From: Centrapalus pauciflorus
Taxonomy: Eukaryota > Streptophyta > Magnoliopsida > Asterales > Asteraceae
Assembly: GCA_020465985.1 (NCBI GenBank)
Contig: JAANYP010007647.1
Span: forward strand, 70,001 to 134,000
Direction: 5' to 3'
Length of the DNA stretch: 64,000 nt
The position numbers and the translations under genes are program-made. Positions 32,379-43,231 of the stretch are shown here, piece after piece. Within the stretch, counting starts at the first letter, position 1. Every line of letters starts with the position of its first letter. A model generated the notes under the pieces. The model searched no databases, had not been told where the DNA came from, and saw only the letters and a program-made list of their open reading frames with translations.

Positions 32379-32971
32379 TGTTAGTGCATCCTGTGTGACG
32401 ATAGCAGTCTAAGTGTAGATAGTCTTTTGTAATAGTTCAGGCTTTATAATTGCAAGTTAATACATATGTTTGATATCAGTTATATATGTTTGATCTTGTT
32501 TGTGATTGATTTTTACTTAAGTTCAAAGATAAGTTCAAACATAAGTTCAAAGATAAGTTCAAACATAAGTTCAAGAACAAGTTCAAAGACAAGTTCAAGA
32601 ATAAGTTCAAAGGCTAGGTTCGAACTTGTAGTGGACAAGTTCGTGGGCTAGGGCTGAACGAACTTGTCTGGGATAAGTTTGAACTTGAGCTCTATAATTA
32701 AGGTTTAATCAGTTTTGATTAAGGACTTTTGCAGAGATTAACACCCAGAGCTCGTATTGTGCACATACGAACTTGTGAATATTTCAGAGATCGTTTGGAG
32801 AGATTCACGTGTCGGGACGTTCGTTGTTGACGTCTATCATTGTGTTAGTCTCCGTGTTTCCGTGTGCGTGAACGATCCGTTAAACCCCTTACGAGGATTC
32901 CACACTCGTTGGAAGGTTTCGTGTCAAGATCAGATCCGCAGGTAGATGACCTTACATAGAGATATCTAACA
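32379..32971 (+). repeat. 3' LTR of Copia-S1, copy A (593 bp)
   Basis: Starts TGTTAG and ends CTAACA, a perfect 6-base terminal inverted repeat. A weak TATA-like TATAATTA lies at 32692-32699. The upstream part holds eight 12-bp repeats (32519-32614). The 5' LTR is missing, so no age can be read from an LTR pair. Confidence 0.93.
32519..32614 (+). repeat. eight tandem 12-bp repeats AAGTTCAAAGAT in LTR
   Basis: Eight head-to-tail 12-mers with consensus AAGTTCAA(A/G)(G/C/A)A(T/C), followed by degenerate AGGTTCGAACTTG words. Also at 47294-47389. The inverted LTR at 61678-62231 carries the same unit changed to AAGTTCTAGAAT. Confidence 0.95.
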
Positions 32972-33554
32972 TCTGATCATTAGTATTATTGTCCCTTCCA
33001 ATGATATTAAAATATTTTTTATGGCTAAGATCATTTTCAACACTAACTTGTGAAGTTTTATAAGGAAAAATATGTTCATAAAATTAAACATCTCTTGAAA
33101 ACAGAAAAATCCATTTGTCCAAGTTAAACAGTTTATAGGCCTTTTTAGTACTGGAATACCCAACAAACACACACTTTTACAGATCTTGGTGCAAACTTAT
33201 CGTGTTCAAGATCTTACCAAAACACAGGCAACCAAAGACACGAAGATGAGACAAATCATGAGTACGACCATAAGCAATCTCATAAGGGCCCTTTCCATTT
33301 AACATAGAAGTTAGGATCCTGTAAATCAAATAGGTGGCTATTAGAATACTTTCAGTTCACAAGTTTAAGGGCAAGGCAGTTTGAAATAAAAGTGCTCTAG
33401 CAACATTTAGTAAATGCATCTGCTTCCTTTCAGCAATCCCATTTTGCTGGGGTGTATAAGCACAAGTAGTTTGATGAACAACTCCATTTCGTTTAAAAAA
33501 ATTATTTAGCTTGATGTTAACAACTTCAATTCCATTATCACTTCTGGCTATTTT

Positions 33555-33977
33555 TGTAACATCCCACATTAGTGGAGAGGAGAAACTAATATGCTCATGT
33601 AAGGGTGAGGTTGTCTCTATCCACCAAGATGCATTTTGGGGCGGGCCTATGGCTTGGCTTCTAGAAACAAAACCATACGGCTTTTGCCAAAGCGGACAAT
33701 ATAATGTCTCGGGGTGGTCTAGGCTGTTAAAGTTGGTATCAGAGTCAGGCATGGGGTCGATGTGCACAGCGGGGACGATGTGTTCCCATGGGGGAGGGAT
33801 TGTAACATCCCACATCGGTGGAGAGGAGAAACTTATATGCCCATATAGGGGTGAGGTTGTCTCTATCCACCAAGATGCGTTTTGGGGCGGGCCTATAGCT
33901 TGGCTTCCTGAAACAAAACTGTGCGGCCTTTGCCAAAGCGGACAATATCTTGTCTCGGAGTGGTCTGGACTGTTAAA
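33555..33977 (+). mobile_element. TRIM retrotransposon (423 bp), copy A
   Basis: Two 177-bp terminal repeats, 33555-33731 and 33801-33977, both starting TGTAACATCCCACAT and containing CCAAAGCGGACAATAT, words I recognise from plant TRIM families. Between them are a PBS (TTGGTATCAGAGTC, 33733-33746) and a purine-rich tract (GGGGGAGGGAT, 33790-33800), and no coding capacity. Flanks ATTTT / ATTTA are a near-perfect target-site duplication. Inserted in the Copia-II integrase. No 5S-rRNA-like segment of the Cassandra type is visible. Orientation is given by PBS to PPT order. Confidence 0.9.
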
Positions 33978-34262
33978 ATTTAAATCATTTTACCAAACTG
34001 ATTCTTTAGCAAGTTAATGAAAAAGACTATATTATTAGTAACTTCTTCTGTGGATTTTTACAAGAAGGACCAAACTACATGAGAAAAGTCATCAACGGTA
34101 GTAAGGAAATACTTATATCCTTCTTTACTTATTACCATATAAGGTCCCCAAACATCGAGATGAATTAAATCTCCAATAGCGGAGGATTTATGTTCACTAA
34201 AGGGAAATGTCTCTCTGGTTTGTTTGGCAAAATGACAAACTTCACAAGGTTCATTTCATTTA

Positions 34263-35203
34263 GGTGTTGTTCTTTTACATAAGATATAAGTAGCTGAAAG
34301 CTGATTGCGGGTTGATTGATAAGTGATTGACGTTGATTACTGATTACTGAATTAATAAGTCTGTTGTTTTGTATGCTGATTCTGTATTAAAATTTTTAAT
34401 TTTTAAAATATTAGTTCAAATTAATAAATAATATAAACATAAAAATTATTATTAGTTCGAAATAAATTTACATCAATTATATGCATAAACTATAATGTAA
34501 ACATTGCAAAAAAGTCATTGTTAATCCAAAATTCATAATGGTCAACTACATTATCCACTTAAAAAATAGACAACTATATGTGTAGATTATATAATTCTAA
34601 AATCACAAAGTCAAGTATCTGCATAGATCATATAGTTCAAAACATACACTTTTTTGTTTCAGAAACTAAACAACAGATTCAACATTCACATATACTCATA
34701 GATTTCAACAAAGAAATCGATTTCAACAAAACAACAGATTCAAAAACTAAACAACAAATTCCAAAAGAAATCGATTTCAACAACATGTATATGGAAATGA
34801 GACAAGAAGAAATCGCATATACTCACAGATCTCAACAAGATAGGCGTCAGCGGCGGTGGGGTCGAAGAAGATGAAGGCCTCGGCGGCGGTCTAGGGCGGA
34901 GGCGGTTACGGTGGTCTCTGGTGGCAGAGGTGGTCGGCGGCAATCGAAGAAGGTGATGGGGAGAATGGTTTGGGTGAGGGACGATGGAGGAGATGAAGAG
35001 AGGCGTGTTTAGGTTTTAGGTTTTTACAATCAGTGATGACAATAAGTGGCAATCAGTAGAAATTTTTTGCTGACCAAATAAGTGGCAATCAGTGAAAGTT
35101 TACCACTTATTTCTTATGTTAAAAGAACGCACTTATTGGCAAAAATCACTTACCGGATAAGTGAAATGGCCCAATAAGTACTTATAGTTGGTAAAAGAAC
35201 ACC
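34263..35203. mobile_element. non-autonomous DNA transposon, probably hAT-like, copy A (941 bp)
   Basis: Ends GGTGTTGTTCTTTTAC and GTAAAAGAACACC are near-inverted repeats (one 3-base difference). Subterminal CTGATTGC / GCAATCAG words repeat near both ends. Flanks TCATTTAG / CCTCTTAG are a poor 8-bp duplication. It splits the Copia-II pre-integrase region. It carries a GC-rich, exon-like segment (34840-34990) unlike everything around it. Superfamily assignment is tentative. Confidence 0.6.
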
Positions 35204-35539
35204 CTCTTAGTGACTTCGAGTTTTAAACTCCATTTTAAAATAGTTAGGACTTGGTCAGCAGGGTGACCAAGCCTACTGTGCCACAACCCATAAGAGTAGA
35301 TACTCAAGTTTGCATAGTTGTTTAAATTACCTTTAGGGTTAGTGCCAAGCACATATAGGTCATCAATCAAGCTACCAGTCCTCAATATTGTTTTTGAATT
35401 CAAGTCCTGAATTGAGCAAGATGATTCATTGAAACTAACAATCAGTTATTTTCCTTGACAACTTGGGACATAGATAGAAGACTAACAAAATATTCAGGAA
35501 TTATTAAGACCCCATGTAATATGACTTTCTCAGTTTAAG

Positions 35540-36000
35540 GCAAGTTGAGCAAGAGATTTCAGTTTATGATAGTAATCAGACACAGAGGATCCACTTTGAG
35601 TTAAAGAATTTATTTGGTGGTGAAGATTAACACAAAATATCCATCCAATTTATCATAGGTGTCTTTCATTTCATTCCAAACTTCAGAAGCAATCTTAGAA
35701 TAAACTTTCCCACTATACAGATCATCAGAGATGGAATTCAGAATCCAAGACAAAACAAGCATTGCTCCTATCTGTTTGAAAGGACCTCATTTGTTAACGA
35801 ATTTTCAAATGAACCATCAATAAATCCTGTTTTATTTTTAGTTTAGAAGGCCAATTCCATTGCACATGCCCATGATTTGTAATTGTCAGCTCCTTTTAAT
35901 TTGAAATTAATCAAGGGAGTACAATTAATATCACTGGTATGTAGATCAATGGATCTCCAAAATCAAGTTTACTAATCAATGTACCTTCTTGGTTATCCAT
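35540..36000 (-). pseudogene. Copia-II gag remnant
   Basis: Starts M-D-N-Q-E-G-T-L-I-S-K at 36000. Recognisable UBN2-type gag words: N-Y-K-S-W-A-C-A-M-E, E-V-W-N-E-M-K-D-T-Y, S-D-Y-Y-H-K-L-K-S-L. Multiple frameshifts. 36001-36213 is leader sequence without a recognisable PBS. Confidence 0.75.
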
Positions 36001-36213
36001 TTCAAATAAGGAGATAAACCCAAAGTCACTAACCATAAACATTAGAAACGCACCAAAACAGAGAGCCTAAAAAGATCGGAACCAACATAACAGAGTACAC
36101 ATTAACAAGTAACAGATAGCAGATAGCAGATCACAAAAAACACACCCAACTCCATCGATAATTTGAGGTTGTAGCCCATGTGGACCCCTCTTAGGGCCGA
36201 TCCTGATGCATAT

Positions 36214-36459
36214 TGTTAGATATTGATCTAGGTGAATCATGAACAATTGGAATAATCTTGCATTGAATGAAGCTTTCTGAACTTACACCTTGAAGAACAC
36301 ACATACAAAATTGAAAGATTTCTAAATTCTAAAAATTCTAAGGAAATTCCCCTGAAAAATTTCCTTTTATACCTAAAATGTAAACTTTCATCTAATTGCA
36401 TGATTAGTCCTTGAACTTCTATTGTTAGTTGTTTTCACCACTATAATTAATACCTAAAA
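36214..36459 (-). repeat. 3' LTR of Copia-III, copy A (246 bp)
   Basis: The minus strand begins TTTTAGGTATTAATTATAG (expected TGTTAGG, so one G-to-T change) right after AAGGGGGAGA and ends CTAACA at 36214. TATAAAA at 36365-36371 is the likely TATA box. Confidence 0.65.
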
Positions 36460-37135
36460 ATCTCCCCCTTGGAGGTGAAAAACAACAATACAGACACAAT
36501 ACAATAAGGACTTTACCAAAACTTGACATCTGAAAATGTTTTAGTTTTCAGAAGTTTGATCTTCATTAAGTTTGATTCTTTCTTCTCTCTGAGCTTTAAA
36601 ACTTCAAACAACAATGTCTTTTGCAATATCCTTCGGATCTTCATATCTCGTCTTCTCTGAATTTCTCTTCTCAGTTAAGGATACTCCCACTTGAATCACG
36701 AATTTCATTTACTCTCTCCCTTTAACTTTCAAATCTACAATTCATTCTCAGATACTCTCTCAGCATAAATATCAAAATCTTCAAGTTTTCTTTGAATGAC
36801 ATCTTCAAAAACTTTGCTTGAAATATATTGACAATTTTCAATCTTCTTTTAGTAGAGTCTTCCAGCAAACTTCAGAAAATCTTCAGCAACTTCCTTTATC
36901 TTCGAAATTTATCATTTCTCCCCCCTCATGATGAACATACAGATTATGATCATATGCACAAGAATTTCAGAGTCTCATAGAATCACAGATGTACTCTCCC
37001 CCACAATAAAACACATACATGGAAAAAATATTACATTCATCTTCAGAACAGAAGTCACTCCCCCTTAAACAAAAAATTACATCAGAATTTCACTCTCACC
37101 CTACAAAGTGTATTTCTCTCCCCCTACAACAGACA
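36460..37135 (-). other. cluster of five PPT-like tracts in Copia-III
   Basis: Minus-strand runs of GGGGGAG at about 36461-36470, 36917-36925, 36997-37004, 37052-37060 and 37112-37119. The first abuts the LTR and is the likely functional PPT; the others have no LTR start beside them. Confidence 0.6.
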
Positions 37136-38599
37136 TCAGATAAATTTCTCTCCATCCTCTTAAACAAAGTTACATCCTCGCCAAAATTTTCAAAAATTAA
37201 CCACCAGGTTTCCGTAGAATCCTGTTTGCACAATAGATTAAAAAAATCTTATGTGACCTATTTTTAGCGCTATTTGATGTTGACACTGATAGGTTTCGAA
37301 ATAATTATTGTGAAATACTTATCAGTAAGTGTCACTCCTATTTGTTCTGGCTATGTCACTTTGGACATGCTTTTTGTAATCCATGGACTGTTGACTCAAT
37401 GTGTCTTAATATGACATTTTGGCTCTAGACACAGTGTGCATTGAATAAAGTCGGAGACTGGAGCTGTTGTCTTCTTTGTTACAATATCAATTATATCTAA
37501 ATGATATATCGATAGAAATGTGCAATAATCTCTGTGATATATGAAACAGAAGTCTTTTGCGAGAGAACTGAATAGCGGTGACGTTAAGTGTTTGCGTCAC
37601 TGGGTCCATGATGTCTTTTTCAATATCAAGTCACCAAGGGCTTGAGAGATTATATGGTTTACCCAGCCGACACAGTTTGGATAGAATTATCTTTTCTTCA
37701 AATCTTTTCTCAACTCTCAGCTCTCAGCATTTTTCAACTTAGCTCCCTTTGGCTCACTTATCAAAAATAATTTTCAGTCAGCTTTATAGTGAAAGCATGA
37801 TCTGATGCACCACCATCACCTGTCATTATACCCCTCTCAGTTACATTTACCTCTGCTCGACCACATCTCAACTAAAAGACCTGTAGACCCTCACCCACAC
37901 AAAGTAAATGCTAGTTTGCTTCCTGGGTAGATCTATCGGCTCTGGTTAGACCATAGAAGCGACATATATACCTAATCACTCAGTTTGGTGTAATGCCGAA
38001 TTCAGTAGACTATCAAGAAAAATATATCAATGAAGCTCAACTTTTAAGATCATGAGGCACATCAGAAGATGATTAAAAAGTCTTGAGAATTCGGAGTCGG
38101 GAGAATGAAATGTAAAAGCTGATATAGGATATCGAATGAATCAGATTTCATGAACAAATAGTAATTTGAGGAATATGGGAGAATTCACCAAGAATGAATG
38201 AAATAGGAGAAGTAGACTGATATGAATTATGAGAATCTAAAATAAATGGGGAACCAGAATATGAAGAGAATCGCAGAAGAATTAAGATTTGAAAATCACA
38301 AAGACTAGATCAACTAGCCATAGTGATATGTCTCATAGATCAGTGATATGAAAAATATATAGTTTTAGCTCACAAATAAGCTCAAAAATTATTTGATAAC
38401 AAAATTTTCTTTATGTGTGCACAAAAATTTGTCTTTTGAAAATGGCACACACCATTGAAAAAATTCTTCATCATAGTATAGATGAAATTTCACCTGCAAA
38501 TAATCAAAGAATCAGTCAACTGAAATTCAGAAGAATGAACTAATTAAAATTCAAACTCCCTCTGTGTCATCACAAACTCTGTGTTGAACTTATAAAGAA
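37136..38599 (-). other. Copia-III noncoding interior with stem-loops
   Basis: No coding region. Two clear inverted repeats: ACTGATA 37285-37291 / TATCAGT 37320-37326, and GTGACG 37578-37583 / CGTCAC 37595-37600, the latter beside an AGCGGTGAC word also found in the Copia-S3 hairpins. The rest is AT-rich and unassigned. Confidence 0.5.
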
Positions 38600-39160
38600 A
38601 TCAGATCAGGAAATTCATTGTCGCGGAAGCTCGGGTTCTGTACAGATTTGCGCAGAAACCATTTCACTAAGTACGGGTTCCAGTCTGAAGTGATCTGTAA
38701 ACCATTTCCATGAAGTACAAAACCTACTCTGATATGAGTGGAAACCATTTCACATACAAAACGAAAATCAATTGCCCTTTGGTATCCATTGCTTTTTGGA
38801 TCCTGACAGATTAGGTGATTTAGGTACCCACTTCCTTACAGATTTGGGTACCCATTTCGACATAGGTTTAAGTACCAAATTCTGTTTAGGTTTAGTATCC
38901 ATTTCATTTTAGTTTTGGGAACCCAGTTCTGAACACATTTCGTTGCTTCACTCTTAAAAGAAGTAATTAAATTCCTTTTTGTTTCAGTGAAAGTAATATA
39001 TGATTTGACAAAGACTTGAGAATCAGAATTATGTGAATGTCTCTTTTCGAACATTTGTTCGGTACTGGCTTGTTTTTAATAATACTTCTAAGTCTTTTGA
39101 GAAGAACACTTCTTGGAAGAATTAGTAATATTAACACAAACACCAGATCTTGAAGATTCA
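38600..39160 (-). pseudogene. Copia-III gag tail and gag-pol gap
   Basis: 39054-38780 encodes a basic tail with repeated W-V-P-K and Q-W-I-P-K-G-N-stop, like the ends of gag in Copia-O and Copia-I. The gap that follows (38779-38600) has stems TTCTG 38636-38640 / CAGAA 38652-38656, preceded by CGGG, and ACTC 38726-38729 / GAGT 38736-38739, the same design as the Copia-I gap. Confidence 0.6.
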
Positions 39161-39180
39161 CCAACGTAAACGTTAACCGG

Positions 39181-39818
39181 TGTCAAGATCAAAATCACCT
39201 AAGATTAACTGGTTTGAATAAATCAGAGTTAAACCAATAACCTTGTTTTGAATCAAAGTCCAATTAAGAAGTTTGCGTAATAACACTTAACTGTTTTAAG
39301 AAAACTTTCAGAACAATAAAGAACAGACAATCAAATAAACACAATTAATTTCGAAACCTTTATATTACCAAACTCTGATTACAATCACCTCTAATCTGTT
39401 TGATTAGACGAAGAACACAAACTGTTCTTAGGGTTTTTCAACCTTAGAGGCTTTAGAAACTTAATCAGAATGCAATTACAATATGAATTCTTAGGCACCG
39501 AGATTACATGAGAAAGACCTAGTCTATCTCTATTTATAGCCTTCTGATTTGTTTCCTTGACGAACTGTGATTTCTCTGGTAGTGGATATCTTTGGAAGAT
39601 CTTCAAATCTTGAAATCTTTATCAATTCCTGATTTGTAGCACTTTCTGTTATCTATCTGTTGAGCAACTTCAACTTTAACTCTTGCAGCTTGAACTTTTG
39701 AACTAGCAGGTCGAGTTTTTTGAACTAGCAGCTCGAACTTTGTAATTACACAGAAATACTACTAACAGCTTGAGAAATCCTAACTAACAGCTTGACATAC
39801 TTAGATTATTTCCCAACA
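39181..39818 (-). repeat. 3' LTR of Copia-IV, copy A (638 bp)
   Basis: The minus strand starts TGTTGGGAAATAATC at 39818, after the PPT (TTAAGGGGAGAT, 39819-39830), and ends CTTGACA at 39181. TATAAATA at 39531-39538 (minus). Contains GAACTAGCAG(C/G)TCGA words at 39680-39742, yet another family-specific CGA motif. Confidence 0.85.
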
Positions 39819-39963
39819 ATCTCCCCTTAACTTAAATTCTTAATAAAAGACTTTAAGTTTCTATACAAATAAGGAAATAAATACAAAGTAAAACTGTTAT
39901 ACACAAACTAAGGCATCCAAAAACTTACATATTACAACTGTACAAGCTTCTGCCTTATAGCTT

Positions 39964-41955
39964 TTATGAAGTCTCTTTTAACTCTTCTTTATCACATTCT
40001 ATGTTCATTGAGCTCATCTGTTGTAGCCACTCTCTTGGTAAATCAAGAAATTCAAAACTATAGAATCTGTTGGATCTGTCTGCAAGTTTGAGTCTATATG
40101 TCATGGATTTTTCATATAGATCAATTTGTACAATCTTCACTTCCTTGGCAGCTTCTATATCCATTCTTGTGGATTCTTGATCAATGATGCTTCGAAGATC
40201 TTATATGTTATTCTGAACCCATACTATTGGTGACCTAGAGTGGCTAGCCTTCCCAATATTGTGCATTTGAGTTAGCTCATCTCTAGTCGTCTTATGAACT
40301 ATTTGGATCAGGCTCTTATACTCCTCTTCCGGAACAGCTTCTCTTTGAACTACAAAATGATATACAAGATAAATATTGTCCATTGATTTGGCATACCAGT
40401 AAGTAATTGGAGGTTTAGAGAAGTCATGTTGATCAAGGGCCTTTTCTATTTCAGTTGCTTTCTGTAATTGTTGATCAAACATAACTCTTTTGACTTGGTC
40501 AAACTTTGCCTAATGAATGACTTCTGGTTGGGGATACAACAATAGTTTGAGGAGGATCTTGGATTTGTTTAGAGGCCTTTTCCTTTTCTTTTGCCATTTG
40601 CCTGGAGTTTCTCTATGGGCCATGATTGTGCAATGACTTTTGAAACACCAGCACTTGCAGAATAACTTATCAGAAATTTTCTATGTTCAGCCTTTGAAGG
40701 CCCTGTTGGCCTTTTCCTCTTCTTCTGTCCTTCTTTGACAACAAATCCACGTAAGTAGTCTCCAAGAGTTTAATCATCCCCCATAGAGGGTTGGGCTTGC
40801 TGATCAAGGATTTGGTCTTGTTCTTCTGCCAATATTCTGGCCAATTCAGCATCAGCAGAAACTTGGGCTTCTTTTGAAACAATTTTGATCTTTGGAGACT
40901 CAATCAGAATACCCTTTCCTTTATCTGAGACTGCTGCTGGAACTACTGCTGTGTCTTGGACTACTAGGGATGGTTCTTGAATGCTTTCTCTGATAGACAC
41001 TCCTCCTGGCCTTTTAATAGAAACAGCTTGAGCTTCTGGACTAACAGTTTGAGAAACTGTTGGGACTGTTAGCCTAGAAGCTGAAGCTGCCAGTGTTGAA
41101 CTTGAAGCTGTTTGAACTGAGAGTGGGATCTCCTGATTCTCCCCCTTTTTGGATGCATTGGTTTGATCAGAAGGACCAGAAACCTTTGCCAACAGGTTTG
41201 AATATGCCTTTCAAGCTGAACAATCTTGTTTCCATAGAGCTTCAACCCAAGCTGAAATTGGGCAAGCTTTTGCTGTTGGACTGCTGAGAGCTGTCGTAGA
41301 GCAATGATTTGTGATCCCTGTGCAGCAATTATGGACTTGTAATGTTCCAAAATAGCTACAACAGGTTTTAGTTGTGGATCAGTCAAAGCCATGAGTTGCA
41401 AACTAGCCTCAAGATCTTCAAATGATAGAGGGATTTGAGATATATCACTGGCACCAATACCAGAACTAGTAGAAACATCTGGGCCCCTTTGTTCTTGGTA
41501 CTGGGGACTTCTAGAAGGTGCTTTAACACCCTCTGTTGCCATGGGAGTGGTCTTAGGTATGTTGGACCTGTCCTGTGCCCCTTGTGCAGAGACATCAGTA
41601 CTACCAGCCATAAAACCCATATGAGCATCCTCAGAAGGGATGTTCACTTCTATATTGAGGGTGGGAGTGTCCTCAGTCGGTGCCCTTTCGATATGTTGTG
41701 CAAGAGTATCCTCTTGCACATGGATATTTGGCTCTGGGAGTTGAACTGAGGAGGAAGGAGCACCTGCAGTCCGTTGTCTCTTTTTAGTATATATTTTTAG
41801 TGGCGGGGTTGGGGATGTACGTGTGGTAACCGTTTGGTTAAGGCCGATATGGCTTAAATGATGGCTCTGCCGGGTGGTATGGAATGCGGGCGGGGACTGT
41901 TGGGGGCGGTGGATCCTCTCCAGCGTCATCTTCTTCCATCGGTTCCTCTTCTGAC
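39964..41955 (-). pseudogene. Copia-IV extra ORF (aORF), copy A, cut by duplication junction
   Basis: C-terminal and middle part of a third aORF. It has a T/P/S-rich region (41700-41200), a helical segment (Q-Q-Q-K-L-A-Q-F), a basic linker and a C-terminal domain (40482-39964). Several frameshifts; a nonsense codon at about 40203 is absent from copy B. Its upstream end is replaced at 41955/41956 by RNase H sequence of the next duplication unit. Confidence 0.75.
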
Positions 41956-42499
41956 CGTGAAGCAAATTCTGAGATACTTGAAGTCGAAACCGAAGCTGGG
42001 ACTTTGGTATCATGCTGATGGAGATCTGGAATTGGAGGCACACACGGACTCTGATTATGGTGGATGTAGCTTGAACCAGAAATCAACAACAGGAGGTTGT
42101 CAGTTCCTTGGAGGGAGGCTCGTATCCTGGCAATGCAAGAAACAAACATCGGTAGTCGTATCAATGTGCGAGGCCGAGTATGTAGCTGCTGGTAGTTGCT
42201 GTTCAAAGGTTTTGTGGATACAAAAACAATTGTGGGATTATGATTTTACTTACTCTCATACTCCCATTAGGATTAATAATCAGTCAACAATTTCTATAAC
42301 TAATAATCTAGTTAAACACAGTAAAACAAAGCTCATAGACATAAGACATCATTTCATACGTGATTGTGCTGAAAAGAATTTGATAAAACTGGTAAAAGTT
42401 GCAACGGAAGACAATAATGAAGATTTATTCACTAAAGTATTTGATAAGTCACACGTTGAGTTGTTAGTTCGACTAAATGGTATGCGTAATCCAGAGTAA
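41956..42499 (+). pseudogene. RNase H fragment of Copia-S1, copy B
   Basis: From K-Q-I-L-R-Y-L-K to G-M-R-N-P-E-stop, open throughout, with D-S-D-Y-G-G and E-A-E-Y. It retains the adenine near 41992 that copy A lost, so it shows the unshifted sequence. Confidence 0.9.
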
Positions 42500-43032
42500 C
42501 TTGACCATAGTAGCTTTTCTTTCTTTTTAAAGTAAGTTAGTAGTTTAGTAGATTTTCTTTCTTTTTATAGTAAGTTAGTAGGTTAGTTTATCAGCTTATT
42601 TATCTTAAAAGTGAATAACAAAAGAAAAAAGAGAGAAAATCATAAAATTTTCAAAAAAAAAGAGAATATCAAAAAATGAGTTAAGTCTTAGAATCATAGG
42701 TTCAAAGTGACGAAAATTAGCACCGTCTAAACAAACTCTAAGTTTTGAGCTTTCACACATAATGCACCATAAATTCTAAGTGATATACACATTCTTATCT
42801 GATGTGTTGCTAGGCATAATACACAAAGGAAATCCTAACAGCTAATAAAACAATCAAGAAAATGTCATATATGTAACTAACTTAGATGTATGACCAAGAG
42901 GTCTTAATTTCTATATTAGAGACATACAAACAATGATTGTAAATGAGGTATGCAAATTTATCTGGGGGATGTATAGTAACATCAAAATACATCTTAAACA
43001 AACAAAAGAAAAAGTTTTGAAAAGAAAAGGAA

Positions 43033-43231
43033 GTCAAAACAAGTCGCTTTGTTGTACGTAAGTACAGACCTGACACCTCTGTTTTGACTTAAGCTAGCAA
43101 GATAAGTCGCTGTGTTGTATGTGAGTACAGACCTGTCACCACTGTCTTGCTAACTTAAAAGGAACTCTAAGACAAACTAAGACACTCTGTTGTATGTAAA
43201 TACAGAACTGTGTCCGACGTTTGCCTTTTAA
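43033..43231 (+). ncRNA. three-hairpin module, copy B
   Basis: Same as 28799-28997. The third inner hairpin reads TGTAT-GTAA-ATACA, a GNRA loop where copy A has GTAG. Confidence 0.65.

Larger units (their letters stand above)
23255..32971 (+). mobile_element. Copia-S1, 5'-truncated SIRE-like element with extra ORF
   Basis: Plus-strand element lacking its 5' LTR, leader and gag N-terminus. It keeps the gag remainder, pol, a 2-kb spacer with three hairpins and a motif array, the aORF, PPT (32368-32376) and a 593-bp 3' LTR. The portion from 27722 is included in the 14-kb tandem duplication. Related copies: 41956-47746 (by duplication), Copia-S2 59433-61677 (same strand) and Copia-S3 61678-64000 (inverted). 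Confidence 0.9.
32990..35430 (-). pseudogene. Copia-II integrase remnant
   Basis: Element order: pre-integrase W-H-S-R-L-G-H-P-A (35270-35300), hAT-like insertion (34263-35203), C-E-V-C-H-F-A-K and D-V-W-G-P (34100-34250), the second catalytic-Asp motif R-S-D-N-G-I-E (about 33535), the TRIM (33555-33977) just upstream of it, then T-P-Q-Q-N-G-I-A-E-R (about 33430-33460) and the C-terminal part to 32990. Several frameshifts and stops; no open pol. Confidence 0.85.
32972..36213 (-). mobile_element. Copia-II, degraded Ty1/copia of another lineage (copy A)
   Basis: Minus-strand remnant holding gag (right) through integrase (left), cut by the Copia-S1 LTR at 32971 and by Copia-III at 36214. It carries a TRIM and a hAT-like element in integrase. 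Its integrase C-terminus (L-R-V-F-G-C-L-C-F, F-S-R-D-V...F-Y-E-H-I-F-P) and short gag differ from the SIRE-like elements here. No own LTR, PBS or PPT is visible. Confidence 0.85.
36214..39180 (-). mobile_element. Copia-III, internally deleted element (copy A)
   Basis: 3' LTR (36214-36459) and PPT at the left; gag tail with W-V-P-K and a stem-loop gap (38600-39160) at the right; no pol between. The 2-kb interior (36470-38590) is noncoding, with several PPT-like tracts and hairpins. Its 5' part is replaced by the Copia-IV LTR at 39181. Probably a pol-less derivative of a SIRE-like element. Confidence 0.6.
27722..41955. repeat. tandem segmental duplication, copy A (14.2 kb)
   Basis: Contains the Copia-S1 RNase H to LTR, Copia-II with TRIM and hAT-like insertions, Copia-III, the Copia-IV LTR and aORF. 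Copy B (41956-56740) follows directly. Feature offsets are 14234 at the left and 14785 at the right; the change comes mainly from a 535-bp deletion in A plus small indels. The LTR pair 32379-32971 / 47154-47746 differs at 4 of 593 positions by my count. Confidence 0.93.

Noticed and set aside
32519..32614. 12-bp S1 LTR repeats as heat-shock elements
   Set aside because: AAGTTCAAAGAT lacks the TTCnnGAA pairing; only the Copia-S3 version has it.
33555..33977. Cassandra TRIM with 5S rRNA promoter
   Set aside because: End words are similar, but I cannot find the 5S internal promoter boxes in the 177-bp repeats.
34740..34943. Proline-rich minus-strand ORF as a host gene
   Set aside because: Short, wholly inside a hAT-like element, duplicated with it and without conserved domains; kept only as possible captured sequence.
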